A stretch of 64,000 nucleotides of DNA from the NCBI RefSeq assembly GCF_020026915.1, contig NZ_JAINUY010000009.1, positions 124,001 to 188,000 of the forward strand, written 5' to 3'. The stretch comes from Flavobacterium potami (GTDB lineage Bacteria; Bacteroidota; Bacteroidia; Flavobacteriales; Flavobacteriaceae). A program made the translations under genes and the position numbers. The notes below the pieces were generated by a model, which saw only the letters and a list, made by a program, of their open reading frames with translations, made no database searches and had not been told where the DNA came from. Shown here in pieces: positions 9,334 through 19,400 of this stretch. Each line of letters begins with the position of its first letter. Within the stretch, counting starts at the first letter, position 1.

Positions 9334-10317
9334 CTATTTGATTAATTGTGCTTTTACTCCTTCATTAGTAATCGTAACAGGTTTTATAAAACCGTTTTCA
9401 TCAAAATGCATTTCCTCAATACAGGTTTCTCTAGAATTGGCATGAGTTTCTGCGATGGGTCTTCTGTGATAAACGATATAATACTTTTCGGAATTCGGGA
9501 TTTTTATAATAGAATGATGTCCTGCTCCCACAGCAATTTTATTATCCTGTTCTAAAATCTTTCCAACTCTTTTAAATGGTCCCATCGGAGAATCTGCAAT
9601 AGCATATGCAACACAATAATCTGGTCCAGTCCAGCCCCCTTCTGACCACATAAAATAATATTTATTGTTTTTGATAAACATAAAAGGACCTTCAACATAA
9701 TTTTCTGGAGTAATTTCCTTGAAGATTGTTTTGTCTTCAAAAGGAATAAATCCGGTAAAATCTGCTTTTAGTTTCGCAATATTGCAATGTCTCCAACCTC
9801 CATAAATTAAATAACATTGACCGTCTTTGTCTCTAAAGACAAATTGGTCAATAGGCTGTGCACCATTATAAAATTTATCCACTAATGGTTTTCCTAAGTA
9901 ATCTTTGTAAGGTCCTTCAGGTTTTGAGGCCACAGCAACACCAATTCCACCCATTTCATTATCGTTCTGAATGTCATTAGCTCCAAAAAACAGAAAGTAT
10001 TTATTTTTCTGTTTTATGATAGATGGTGCCCAAATGGCTTTTTTTGCCCATTTTACATTCGAAGAATCCAAAACTTTTTCATGTTTAGTCCAGTGTACTA
10101 GATCTTTTGAAGAAAAAGCATCGAAAAAAACCTGTTTCTCATAAGCGGCCGAAAATGTGGGATAAACCCAATAGGTTTTATCAAAAATAATAGCTTCAGG
10201 ATCTGCATACCAACCTTTGAATATTGGATTATTATTTTTTTCCTCATTCGCAATTGCAGTTTGTGCGATTGTTTTTGAACATGAAATAATAAGAATAAAA
10301 TATAAAATCTGTTTCAT
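9334..10317 (-). CDS. GH43 family glycosidase (exported, possibly lipoprotein)
   Basis: The 327-residue protein is a compact GH43 propeller with no extra domains. The catalytic acids are visible: D39 in YADPEA, D157 in PIDQFVF and E209 in YVEGPF. The N-terminus has IISC at residue 13, which fits a lipobox, so periplasmic or membrane-anchored placement is plausible. GH43 members include arabinofuranosidases, arabinanases and xylosidases; the subfamily could not be fixed by eye. It is last of the GH31-GH92-GH43 unit, 11 bases after the GH92 stop codon, and is followed by a terminator. Confidence 0.88.
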   Translation of the reverse strand: MKQILYFILIISCSKTIAQTAIANEEKNNNPIFKGWYADPEAIIFDKTYWVYPTFSAAYEKQVFFDAFSSKDLVHWTKHEKVLDSSNVKWAKKAIWAPSIIKQKNKYFLFFGANDIQNDNEMGGIGVAVASKPEGPYKDYLGKPLVDKFYNGAQPIDQFVFRDKDGQCYLIYGGWRHCNIAKLKADFTGFIPFEDKTIFKEITPENYVEGPFMFIKNNKYYFMWSEGGWTGPDYCVAYAIADSPMGPFKRVGKILEQDNKIAVGAGHHSIIKIPNSEKYYIVYHRRPIAETHANSRETCIEEMHFDENGFIKPVTITNEGVKAQLIK

Positions 10318-10328
10318 GAAAATTTGAA

Positions 10329-12677
10329 TTAATTAGACCATACTTGTGAAGGTTCGGCATCTACTTTCATTTTTAAATTCCCACCCTTTTTGATTGCCGC
10401 CAATTCAATTGAAAGCTGATTCAAATTGTTATCATTCAGTTTTACTTCCTGAAGATAAATATTGGTTTTAGAATTGTTTTTTACATCAATTACAAAAGTT
10501 GTTTTATCAGCTTGTTTAATGGTAATTTTATCAAACAGCGGACTTCCAATTTGAAACGACGAATTAATATCTGTCAATCCTTTCACATCAAACAATCCTA
10601 TTGAAGACATTACATACCAAGCACCTAATTGTCCCTGATCTTCATCCTGCCCGTAACCATAACCATGAATTCCTTCTGTTCCATAAAATTCATCGCAGAT
10701 TGCATGCACCCATTTTTGAGTCAGATAAGGTTTTCCTGAGAAATTAAAAAGCCATGAAATATGCAAATTAGGCTGATTCCCGTGATTGTAAAATCCAGAT
10801 AATCCTGCAAAAGCATCAATTTTGGTTCCGCCGCCAAATACGTTTTTTTGAGACTTTGTAAAAATTTCATTCAAACGTTCATTGAAAGTTTCTTTTCCTA
10901 AAGTTGCAACCAATTCTTTTACATTATGAGGCACATAAAACGTATACTGCCATGCATTTCCTTCCTGATAGCCGCGCCATGGTTCAGACGGATTAAAATT
11001 TTGAATAAATTTTCCGTTAGCATATTTGGGTCTAATAAAAGCCGTTTCTTTGTCATAAAGTAATTTCCATCCATCAGCCAATTTGATTAATTTTTCATAA
11101 TCTTTGGTTTTTCCCAATGCCTTAGCAAATTGTGCCACTGCATAGGCGCTATAGGAATATTCTAAAGTATGAGAAGCAGAAAATCCAGAGCCTTCTGTAT
11201 TCGTTTTAAAATCCATATTATCTAAAAATGGAGAATATCCCAATTCTACAAATTGTTTAACATCCATTTTTCCTGCACCTTCAATTCGGTCTTTCCATTC
11301 CAATTCGTTTTTTAATGCTGCTTCATATCCTTTTTCCACATCAAAATTTCGGATTCCAGAATTATAGGCAGATGCAATGGCAAGTCCAGTAAAATTTGTT
11401 CCCACTCCAGAAACGTATTTACTATTTGCAATTCCATCTCCAAGCCATCCAGCATCTTTATAAACAAGTAATTGTCCCTGAACCCAGTCGGCATAATATT
11501 CCGGATAAGCCAGCGCCCAAAGTTGCGTTAAGTTCCAAAAACCTCCCCAAATGGCATCGGTATTATAATAATTATACTGTGGTTTTCCTTTTCCGTCAAT
11601 CGGAATTTGACCAACCTGACCGTTATTCATCGGGTAAGCACCATTCACATCGCTTCCTAATCCACGGCCCAATAAAGCGTGGTATAAACCAGTGTAGAAT
11701 TTGATTTTATCATTTTCATTTTTTCCTTCAACCGTTATTCTTCCCAAATAATCATTCCACACGGTTTGATTTTGTTTTTTTGCAGCATCAAAATTTAGAT
11801 TTTTGGCTTCGGTTTCCAGATTCAATCTTGCATTGGCAATTGAAGTATAAGACAACCCAATTTTAACCGTTATCGTTTCATTTTCTTTCGTATCAAAAGT
11901 CAGATAAACTCCAGCTCCTTCTCCTGCAATTTCTTTATCACCTGCCTTAGTTTCTTTTTTATTGAATACTCCGTAACTCGTTGGTTTCTTATCTAAAACA
12001 GCAGAAAAATACATGGCTACATCTGCACCTGTTTGATATTTCTTTACATATTCTGGAATTGTGACAACGTAGCCTTCAATTCTTCCGTCTTTGGTAATAG
12101 TCACTTTTGAATCTTTAACCGCTCCGCTCTCCCCTTGTCTGTTTCCTATATCAAATATAATATTCGACTGAGAAGATTTTGGAAAAGTATAACGCTGAAA
12201 ACCGACTCTTTTTGTAGCTGTCAATTCTGCTTTAACTTTATAATCTTTCAATAAAACAGCATAATATCCTGAAGTTGCATATTCGTCTTTTCTATCAAAT
12301 CTTGATCGGTAACCTTCGTCGGGATTATCAAGACTTCCTGGTATAGTTTGTAATTTCCCAACGGAAGGCGCCAATACGATTCCTCCGACCTGAAATTCAT
12401 GCAAACATGCAAAACCTTCAATAGAAGTATCTCTGTCATCATAACCTGTAGCTTCCCAACCATCTTTATTGCCCAAATGTCCATTTGTAGACGGACCTAA
12501 TTTTGCCAATCCAAACGGCATGGCTCCCGGAGTATAAAAAAACCAACGACTATGAGCAGTTCCAATATTCGGATTTACATAATCTGATAACTTTTTAACG
12601 GATTGTTGACCTACAGCGAAATTACTAGTCAAAGAAACAACCGTTATAAGACAGTATTTCAAAAGTATATTTTTCAT
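10329..12677 (-). CDS. GH92 family alpha-mannosidase-like exo-glycosidase
   Basis: The protein is 782 residues from the ATG at 12675-12677; a TTG two codons upstream is less likely. A signal peptide ends near VGQQ (about 24). GH92 marks are VNPNIGTAHSRWFFYTPGAMPFGLAKLGPS near the start and GYGQDEDQGQLGAWYVMSSIGLF near the end, where the family's Ca-dependent catalytic acids lie. GH92 enzymes are usually Ca-dependent exo-alpha-mannosidases. The N-terminal motif here (TAHSRWFFY before PGA) departs from the usual GT..GN.YPGA, so the linkage may differ. The gene starts six bases after the GH31 stop codon, consistent with one operon. Confidence 0.88.
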   Translation of the reverse strand: MKNILLKYCLITVVSLTSNFAVGQQSVKKLSDYVNPNIGTAHSRWFFYTPGAMPFGLAKLGPSTNGHLGNKDGWEATGYDDRDTSIEGFACLHEFQVGGIVLAPSVGKLQTIPGSLDNPDEGYRSRFDRKDEYATSGYYAVLLKDYKVKAELTATKRVGFQRYTFPKSSQSNIIFDIGNRQGESGAVKDSKVTITKDGRIEGYVVTIPEYVKKYQTGADVAMYFSAVLDKKPTSYGVFNKKETKAGDKEIAGEGAGVYLTFDTKENETITVKIGLSYTSIANARLNLETEAKNLNFDAAKKQNQTVWNDYLGRITVEGKNENDKIKFYTGLYHALLGRGLGSDVNGAYPMNNGQVGQIPIDGKGKPQYNYYNTDAIWGGFWNLTQLWALAYPEYYADWVQGQLLVYKDAGWLGDGIANSKYVSGVGTNFTGLAIASAYNSGIRNFDVEKGYEAALKNELEWKDRIEGAGKMDVKQFVELGYSPFLDNMDFKTNTEGSGFSASHTLEYSYSAYAVAQFAKALGKTKDYEKLIKLADGWKLLYDKETAFIRPKYANGKFIQNFNPSEPWRGYQEGNAWQYTFYVPHNVKELVATLGKETFNERLNEIFTKSQKNVFGGGTKIDAFAGLSGFYNHGNQPNLHISWLFNFSGKPYLTQKWVHAICDEFYGTEGIHGYGYGQDEDQGQLGAWYVMSSIGLFDVKGLTDINSSFQIGSPLFDKITIKQADKTTFVIDVKNNSKTNIYLQEVKLNDNNLNQLSIELAAIKKGGNLKMKVDAEPSQVWSN

Positions 12678-12683
12678 ATTCAA

Positions 12684-14852
12684 TTATTTTAATGAGATTG
12701 TAATTCCGTCTTTAAGAGTTCCGGAACTGATGTATGTTTTTCCATCAAGCAAAAGACTTACATTGATCTTTTGAATTTCTGTGTTGATGTTTCTTTTTCC
12801 TTCTATTTTAGCCACTTTAATCGAAACTTTTTCATTTTTTCTTTCTGCGGTAAAAGTGACTAAAGCATAATCTCCTTTTTCAAAACCGAATCCGTCTCCT
12901 GCATCTAAGTATAACTCCCCTTTTGCTGTATTTTTTTCGTTAAGACAGACAAAAAGACTTAAAGGATCAAAAGAGTTCTCTCCTGCATTCTGAATTACTT
13001 TCCCAGCCGGAATAATAGTTCCGCCTTTAATACTCAATTTTGCCTGATACTTGTCTTGTTTCTCTCCTTCGATCAAATTTAATTCTTCCCAAATTCCGGT
13101 TGGAAGAATCGGATTTTTCGCGAAAGCGGGAACAACTAAAAGATTTTCTCCTAACAAAAAAGCTTGTTCTTCCGTTCTTAAACGTGCATCTTTACTATCT
13201 GCAAAAAACACAGGAGCCATTACTGGAAGTCCTGTCTTAGAAGACTCATAAAAAAGTGTATACAAATAAGGCAATAAACGATAACGACGTTCTAAGGTAA
13301 TTCGTGATGTTTTTTCTATTTCTGCGCCAAATGCCCAAGGTTCTTTATCATTAGTTCCTGCACAGGCATGACCGCGTGCAAAAGGCATAAAAGCGCCAAA
13401 ACCAAGCCAATTCGCCCATAAATCGCCGTCTGTATTTCCTAAGAAACCTCCAATATCGGGTCCGTTAAAAGGCTGTCCTGATAAACCTAAAGTTAGCGAC
13501 ATTGGCACCGAAAGTTTCAAATGATCCCAACCTGCGTAATTATCTCCCGTCCAGGTTGCCGCATAACGTTGCCCACCAAGTAAATTTGATCTGGTAAGAA
13601 GGAATGGACGTTTCTCAGGATTGGTTTCTAAAATTCCGTTGTAAGATGCTTCAACCATCAAACGGCCATAAGCGTTATGATACAGTAAATGCGGACCTTG
13701 CGGTAAGTTTCCGCCGCCTTTGTGTGGTGTCTCATAAGGCATTGTTCCTAAACGTTTGTTTTCTGGAAAATCATTATCATTTACAGCGGGTTCGTTCATA
13801 TCGTTCCAAACACCGTCAATTCCTGTATTTAAGAAATCCTTGTAAAGTCCGCTCCACCAAGTTCTGGTTTTTGGAGAAGTAAAATCAGGAAAAGCACAAT
13901 CTCCTGGCCATACTTTACCATGATATTCTTTTCCGTTATTTTGCATGACCCAAACATTATCTTTCGAACCCGATTGATACACTTTGTAATCTTTATCGAC
14001 TTTTACTCCGGGATCAATCATATAAACAGCTCGAAATCCTTTTTGATGTAAATTATCATTTAACCTTTTCGGATTAGAGAATCTGATGCTATCAAAAGTA
14101 AAAACTCGATACCCCTGCATATAATCAATATCCATCCAGATCACATCGCACGGAATTTTCTTTTCTCTAAAAGTATTGGCAATTTCCATCACCCGTTTTT
14201 CACTGTCATAAGAAAATCGACATTGATGATAACCCAATGTCCATCGAGCAGGAAGTTTTATAGTTCCTGTAAGTTCAGAAAGTCCTTTGATCACTTCTTG
14301 AGGAGATGCTCTGTCAATAATATAAACTCTGAACAAGGCACCTTCGGCATTATAAATAATCTGATCCGAATTGGTAATCAACTCCGCTTTCCAAGAACTG
14401 TCAAATATAATTCCGAAAGCCGAACCGTCTTCACGCACACCCATAACCCACGGATGTGTTTGGTACAATCTCTTCCCACCTTCAACGCTATAAGCACCTG
14501 TATCGGTATTCCATAATTTTATGGATTGTCCGTTACGTAAAAGCGGACCTGTAACTTCACCTCCTCCATACAAACTTATATTTCCTTTAAGATTTAGAAC
14601 AGCTGTAGCTTTATTATTTTTTAATGAAAACTCAGGAATCAGAGACCAATTTGCAGGTGCTTTACCTTTTGATTTTGGTTCTGAAGCCAATATCAATGAT
14701 GGCGTTTTACTCTGATCGAAGCCTTTTGGAATAAATTCTACAATTCTGTTTCCGACCAAAGAAGTTTTTTCTAGGGCAACTTCTTGAGCATTGACGATGG
14801 TTATAGACAGTGACAAAAAGGCCACTGAAAATAAGGTGGTTTTAAAATTCAT
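12684..14852 (-). CDS. GH31 family alpha-glycosidase (alpha-glucosidase or alpha-xylosidase type)
   Basis: The 722-residue protein has a signal peptide ending near NAQE (about 23), an N-terminal beta-sandwich and a GH31 barrel from about 200. The nucleophile is D351 in GVWNDMNEP and the acid/base is D437 in TWTGDNYAGWDHL. WMDIDYM (240-245) and RGHA near 480 are also typical. GH31 enzymes release alpha-linked glucose, xylose or galactose from chain ends. The signal peptide suggests action in the periplasm on imported oligosaccharides. It is the first gene of its unit. Its promoter carries the palindrome at 14911-14930 that recurs at the GH2 gene. Confidence 0.92.
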   Translation of the reverse strand: MNFKTTLFSVAFLSLSITIVNAQEVALEKTSLVGNRIVEFIPKGFDQSKTPSLILASEPKSKGKAPANWSLIPEFSLKNNKATAVLNLKGNISLYGGGEVTGPLLRNGQSIKLWNTDTGAYSVEGGKRLYQTHPWVMGVREDGSAFGIIFDSSWKAELITNSDQIIYNAEGALFRVYIIDRASPQEVIKGLSELTGTIKLPARWTLGYHQCRFSYDSEKRVMEIANTFREKKIPCDVIWMDIDYMQGYRVFTFDSIRFSNPKRLNDNLHQKGFRAVYMIDPGVKVDKDYKVYQSGSKDNVWVMQNNGKEYHGKVWPGDCAFPDFTSPKTRTWWSGLYKDFLNTGIDGVWNDMNEPAVNDNDFPENKRLGTMPYETPHKGGGNLPQGPHLLYHNAYGRLMVEASYNGILETNPEKRPFLLTRSNLLGGQRYAATWTGDNYAGWDHLKLSVPMSLTLGLSGQPFNGPDIGGFLGNTDGDLWANWLGFGAFMPFARGHACAGTNDKEPWAFGAEIEKTSRITLERRYRLLPYLYTLFYESSKTGLPVMAPVFFADSKDARLRTEEQAFLLGENLLVVPAFAKNPILPTGIWEELNLIEGEKQDKYQAKLSIKGGTIIPAGKVIQNAGENSFDPLSLFVCLNEKNTAKGELYLDAGDGFGFEKGDYALVTFTAERKNEKVSIKVAKIEGKRNINTEIQKINVSLLLDGKTYISSGTLKDGITISLK

Positions 14853-14905
14853 GGTGGTTAGTTAGTAAATTGAAATGTTAGTAAACTATTATAAATCAAC
14901 AATTA

Positions 14906-14930
14906 CAAACATACTAAAACGATTTAGTAT
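14906..14930 (-). promoter_or_regulatory. GH31 promoter -7 box overlapped by a CG-centred palindrome
   Basis: CAAACATA (14906-14913) is a perfect -7 box (TAnnTTTG) on the minus strand. It abuts the 20-bp palindrome ATACTAAA-ACGA-TTTAGTAT (14911-14930), whose centre is CG like many LacI-family operators. The same -7 box plus palindrome, in the same register and with only three changes in 24 bases, lies at 40627-40650 before the GH2 gene. A repressor bound here would block the polymerase (inference). Confidence 0.7.
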
Positions 14931-14979
14931 ATTTGTAAAAATGTTGATTTATTTTCTTTATTTAACCTTAAAAATGTTT

Positions 14980-16029
14980 TTAAAGTGAAGGAATATTCAG
15001 CGGAATCCCCGCTGCTTCTGGCTTTCCAATTACCGGATTTCCTTTTTTATCCCATTGTATTTTTTGCATTCTTGGTGATCTTTTCATTCCACAACCTTCT
15101 CCCGGATTTGAATTGGCATGATATAAAATCCAGTCTTCTTTTCCGTTTGGTGATTTAAAAAATGAGTTATGTCCAGGAGCATACACTTTATTTTTATCCG
15201 ATTGTTGCAAAATTGGATTATCGGATTTTACCCAAGCCGAAGCATCCAATAAATTGTTTTTTCCTGTAAAAGTTAACAAACCCAAACTGTAATTATCAGT
15301 CCAACAGCCGCTTGCCGAGAAGACTATAAATACTTTTCCGTTATGCGACAAAAATTGAGGCCCTTCGTTTACATTTACCTGTGGCGGATTTACATCATCA
15401 TGCAAAGCACCAAATAATTCCCAAGAGTTTGTTGGACTCGAAATGCGAACTCTGTCTCCGTCAATTTCTGTAGGCGACTTCATTTTGGCGATATAAATAT
15501 TCTGCTGACCATTGGTATCTCCTTCCCATCCCGACCAGATCATATACAATTGATTTTTAAATGTGAAAATATTTCCATCAATTGCCCACTTATCAGTTTT
15601 GGCAGCTATTTTTCCTTTAAAAATCCATTCGCCTTTCATTGGGTCTTTTGAGGCATTTTCTAAAACATACATTCTGTGTGTATTATTAGAACCATTATCT
15701 GCTGCAAAATAGGCGTACCATTTTCCGTTAATAAAATGAAATTCAGGAGCCCAGATCTCAGCCGAATAATCTGTATTTTTTGGCGCAATCCAAATGGTTT
15801 TCTGTTCTGCATTTTTAAGATCTGCCAGATTTTTGGTTTTAAAAAGAACCAAACGATCCTGCATTGTATGGGTATAATAGTAATAACCGTCGTGGAAAGT
15901 ACTAAACGGATCTGGACCGTATTCTAAAATGGGATTGGTAAATGTTTTTTGGGCAAATAAAATAGTGTTTCCCGCAAAAAACAAAATCGCAATCAGCAGT
16001 TGATTTAATGCGTAATTTTTTCTCTTCAT
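14980..16029 (-). CDS. GH43 family glycosidase (exported)
   Basis: The start is taken at ATG 16027-16029, which gives 349 residues with a clear signal peptide (MKRKNYALNQ then a hydrophobic stretch to FAQ, about 27). Upstream in-frame sequence would add 54 residues lacking family similarity. GH43 acids are D40 in YGPDPF, the Asp of WAIDGNIF and the Glu of VNEGPQF. The C-terminal part keeps YAPGHNSFF and LYHANS, as in GH43 arabinofuranosidase-like proteins. It stands alone between the GH31 promoter and the HTCS. The candidate HTCS operator lies about 230 bases upstream. Confidence 0.87.
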   Translation of the reverse strand: MKRKNYALNQLLIAILFFAGNTILFAQKTFTNPILEYGPDPFSTFHDGYYYYTHTMQDRLVLFKTKNLADLKNAEQKTIWIAPKNTDYSAEIWAPEFHFINGKWYAYFAADNGSNNTHRMYVLENASKDPMKGEWIFKGKIAAKTDKWAIDGNIFTFKNQLYMIWSGWEGDTNGQQNIYIAKMKSPTEIDGDRVRISSPTNSWELFGALHDDVNPPQVNVNEGPQFLSHNGKVFIVFSASGCWTDNYSLGLLTFTGKNNLLDASAWVKSDNPILQQSDKNKVYAPGHNSFFKSPNGKEDWILYHANSNPGEGCGMKRSPRMQKIQWDKKGNPVIGKPEAAGIPLNIPSL

Positions 16030-16429
16030 AGGTTTTGGTTTACGACACTTTTGTGTCAAGTTTATTTCGACTTTTAGTTGAATTAATTTGTTTCGATTAA
16101 GAAAATAACTTTTAAAATTTTCATTTTGTATTTTTAAAAATATAAGTAATATTGCAATCGTTGTTATGGCTACAATTTTGAATTCTGCCAAAACATTTTT
16201 CTAATTTTTTATCAATACGATAAATTATCTATTAAAAAAATATCATTTCAATTTTCGACCAAAGTAGGTTATTGCTATTGTAGTTTTAATCTCATTTTGT
16301 ATCACAATTGTGTTCAAATGATTCAAATTATCTTTTGAAAGCATTGAAAATAAAGCATTAAATCAAAATGTATGCGCGTGACACAAGTTGGTATGCTATT
16401 TTTATAAAAAATTTATTAAAACCTTTATC
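16030..16429. other. Divergent intergenic region between GH43 and HTCS
   Basis: No gene is seen. The gap holds the second copy of the shared 69-bp block (16257-16325) and a similar A/T-rich stretch below it (from 16221, TAAATTATCTATTAAAAAAA, nearly matching 8841-8860). TATCTTTTG at 16329-16337 is a rough -7 box for the HTCS gene on the plus strand. Confidence 0.5.
16257..16325 (-). promoter_or_regulatory. Second copy of the candidate HTCS operator
   Basis: This block matches 8875-8943 base for base in spacing. The coding-strand direct repeats are TGAACACAATTG and TGATACAAAATG, then 26 bases, then CCTACTTTGGTC (-7-like TACTTTG). It faces the GH43 gene at 16029 and lies between that gene and the HTCS, so it may also act in autoregulation. 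Confidence 0.65.
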
Positions 16430-19400
16430 ATGCAAAGATTTTTCAAAATAAGGACATTGATTTGTCTTTTCTTTTTGTCAACTTCCATTTTTAGTCAGGA
16501 ATATTATTTCAAACATTATAAGGTAGAAAATGGTATGTCTAACAATACCGTTTTGGCATCGCTTCAGGATAAAGATGGATTTTTGTGGTTTGGAACCAAA
16601 GACGGTTTAAATCGTTTTGACGGTTATCATTTTAAAACATTTCGAAGCGGATCAGATCCTAGAACTTCTCTCGGAATCAATTATATTCAATCCTTACACG
16701 AATTCAAAAATTACATTTGGGTCGGAACGGATAAAGGACTGTATTCGTATGATAAAAAGTTAGAAAAATTTACTTTCATCAACGAGGCAATAAATAATCG
16801 AATTAATGATATTGACAACGATCTGAAAAATAATTTATGGTTTATTTCCATAGGAACTTTAATCAAATATAATGTCGACACCAAGGAAACCCGAATGTTT
16901 GATGGTAGAAACTCTTTTTATGCCACTTCGATTGCCTGCGATTCTAAAGGTGTTGTCTGGGTTTCTTCTTATGATGATTTATATCGTTATTCTGAGGCTA
17001 CTCAAAGTTTTGATAAAATTACCGTTCAAATGCCCAACAGCACTTTTTCGATTTCTGCTATTTATGCCTTAGACGCCAATTCTATTTTAATTGGAACAAG
17101 AGATCATGGTATTTATAAATATGATGTTGCAACTGGAAAAACAGCTTCTTTTATGGCTGGAGTTGAAAAACCAGTTTTTGTACGTCAGTTTAAAAGAAAT
17201 AAAAACGACTTATGGATTGCCAGTGAATCTGGGGTTTACATTTACAACCTACAAACCAAAAGCGTTAGAAATCTGCGCAAAAGTCCGAGTGATCCTTATG
17301 CGATTTCAGATAATGCGGCATATTGCATTACAATTGACAAAGAAAATGGTATTTGGATCGGAACTTATTTTGGAGGTGTAAATTACCATCAGAAACAATA
17401 CGATCAGTTTAAAAAGTATTTTCCTCGAAAAAGTGAAAATGCCATTGTGGGAAGTGCCGTTCGTGAAATTCACAAAGACGACAAAGGAAACCTTTGGATT
17501 GGTACCGAAGATGCGGGAATTAATAAATTTAATTTGCAAACCAAGAAATTCACCAATTATCAACCCAATGGAACCAAGTCAGGACTATCTTTCTATAATA
17601 TTCACGGCGTTTTACCTCGGGGAAATAAAATTTGGCTAGGGACTTTCGAACATGGACTAGATATTATGGATGCCAATTCTGGACAAATTATCAAACATTA
17701 CGACCACAAAAACGCAAGTTTTAAAAGTGATTTTATTGTTTCTTTTTATGAAACTCCAGACAAAAAAATATATGTAATTACTTCTGTTGGAATTTATTTA
17801 TATGATGATACAACGGATCAATTTACCATTTCAAGTGATTTTTCTGAAAGCACTCATTTTACCTGTATGTTCAGGGATAAGGATGGTAATTTTTGGGCGG
17901 GATCTTATCGCGACGGACTTTTTTACTACAATCCGAAAACAAAAGAAAAAGCAGTTTATCGACATGATTTTAAGAATGAAAAAAGTATAAGCAACGACTT
18001 CATCACTTCTATTTTTCAGGATAAACAAAACAATTTATGGATTGCAACAGAAAATGGTTTGAACTTATTGGATGTTAAGAAAAGAGAATTCAAAAAATTT
18101 AGTACAAAAGACGGATTTTCGAGTAATGTAATCTATTCTATTTTGCAGGACGATGCAGGAAATTTATGTATTACTACCTCAAAAGGATTGGTCAAGTTTA
18201 ATTATAAAACCAAATCGGTTAAAATTTTTACTATCGCAAATGGTTTATTGAGTGATCAATTCAATTACAGTTCGGCGTTTAAGGATTCAAATGGAGATAT
18301 GTATTTTGGAAATCTTAATGGAATGATCAGCTTTAATCCGAAGAGTTTCAATACTTACAAATACAACCCGCCTATTTATATTACCGGACTTCAAGTTAAC
18401 AATCAAGAAGTTATTGTAAACGACGAAGATTCTCCGTTGGACGAATCGGTTTCTTATATTAAAAAAATCACTTTAAAAAACGATCAGTCTAATTTCAATA
18501 TTGATTTTGCAGCGTTGAGTTATACTGCGCCCGAATTAACACAATATTGGTACAAACTGGACGGCATTAGTGATGATTGGGTGTATTTGAATAAAAACAA
18601 CAAAGTCTTTTTTACAGAACTTCCTTCGGGTGATTATAAATTCAGAGTAAAATCATTAAGCGCTGGCGGAATCTGGAGTAAGGAGGCTGTGGTTGGTATT
18701 ACTATTTTACCTCCATTTTGGGCAAGTAATTACGCCTTTTTTCTTTATTTCTTATTAATAGCCGGATCTCTTTATTGGCTTTTAAAAAGATATCATCATA
18801 TGAATATCAAAGAAAACAACAGAAAAATTGCTACACTTAATAATGAGAAAGAAAAGGAAATCTATCATGCCAAAATTGAATTTTTCACGAATGTTGCGCA
18901 TGAAATCAGAACGCCTTTAACCTTGATTAAAAGCCCTTTAGAAAGTCTTTTAAAAAGAAGTTATGAATCTCCTGATATTATTCCGAATTTATCTTTAATG
19001 GAGAAAAATACTTCTCGCCTTTTAAATTTAGTGAATGAACTTTTAGATTTTAGAAAAACCGAAATGGAAGGTCTAGGTTTGACATTTGTTGAAACTAATA
19101 TTTCTGTTTTAGTAAAGCAATTGCAATTACAATTTACTCCCTTAAGTGAAGAAAAAAATATTCATGTACAATTAGAATTGGGCGAGAAAGACGTTTACGC
19201 TTTTGTTGATGAAGAAGCTATCCGAAAAATCCTGAGCAATTTGATTAGTAATGCCTTAAAATATGCAAAAAGTGAAGTTGTGATTACTTTATTCAGAGAT
19301 GAAAACTCTTTGGAATTCATCGTCAAAAATGACGGGAATCTGATTCCGAAAAACCTTAAAAATAAAATTTTCGAACCTTTCTTTAGAGTTCTAGGTTCGG

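Noticed and set aside
13604..13882. Open frames of 60-140 codons opposite or within the large genes (this one is opposite the GH31 gene)
   Set aside because: They lie inside strongly supported genes, lack family features and show out-of-frame composition.
16030..16191. N-terminal extension of the GH43 gene reading through a hydrophobic stretch
   Set aside because: The ATG at 16029 gives a good signal peptide, and the extension overlaps the leader below the shared 69-bp block.
16388..16429. TTG-initiated N-terminal extension of the HTCS, and similar TTG extensions of the GH92 and GH2 genes
   Set aside because: The next ATG gives a proper signal peptide in each case; the extensions add no conserved sequence.
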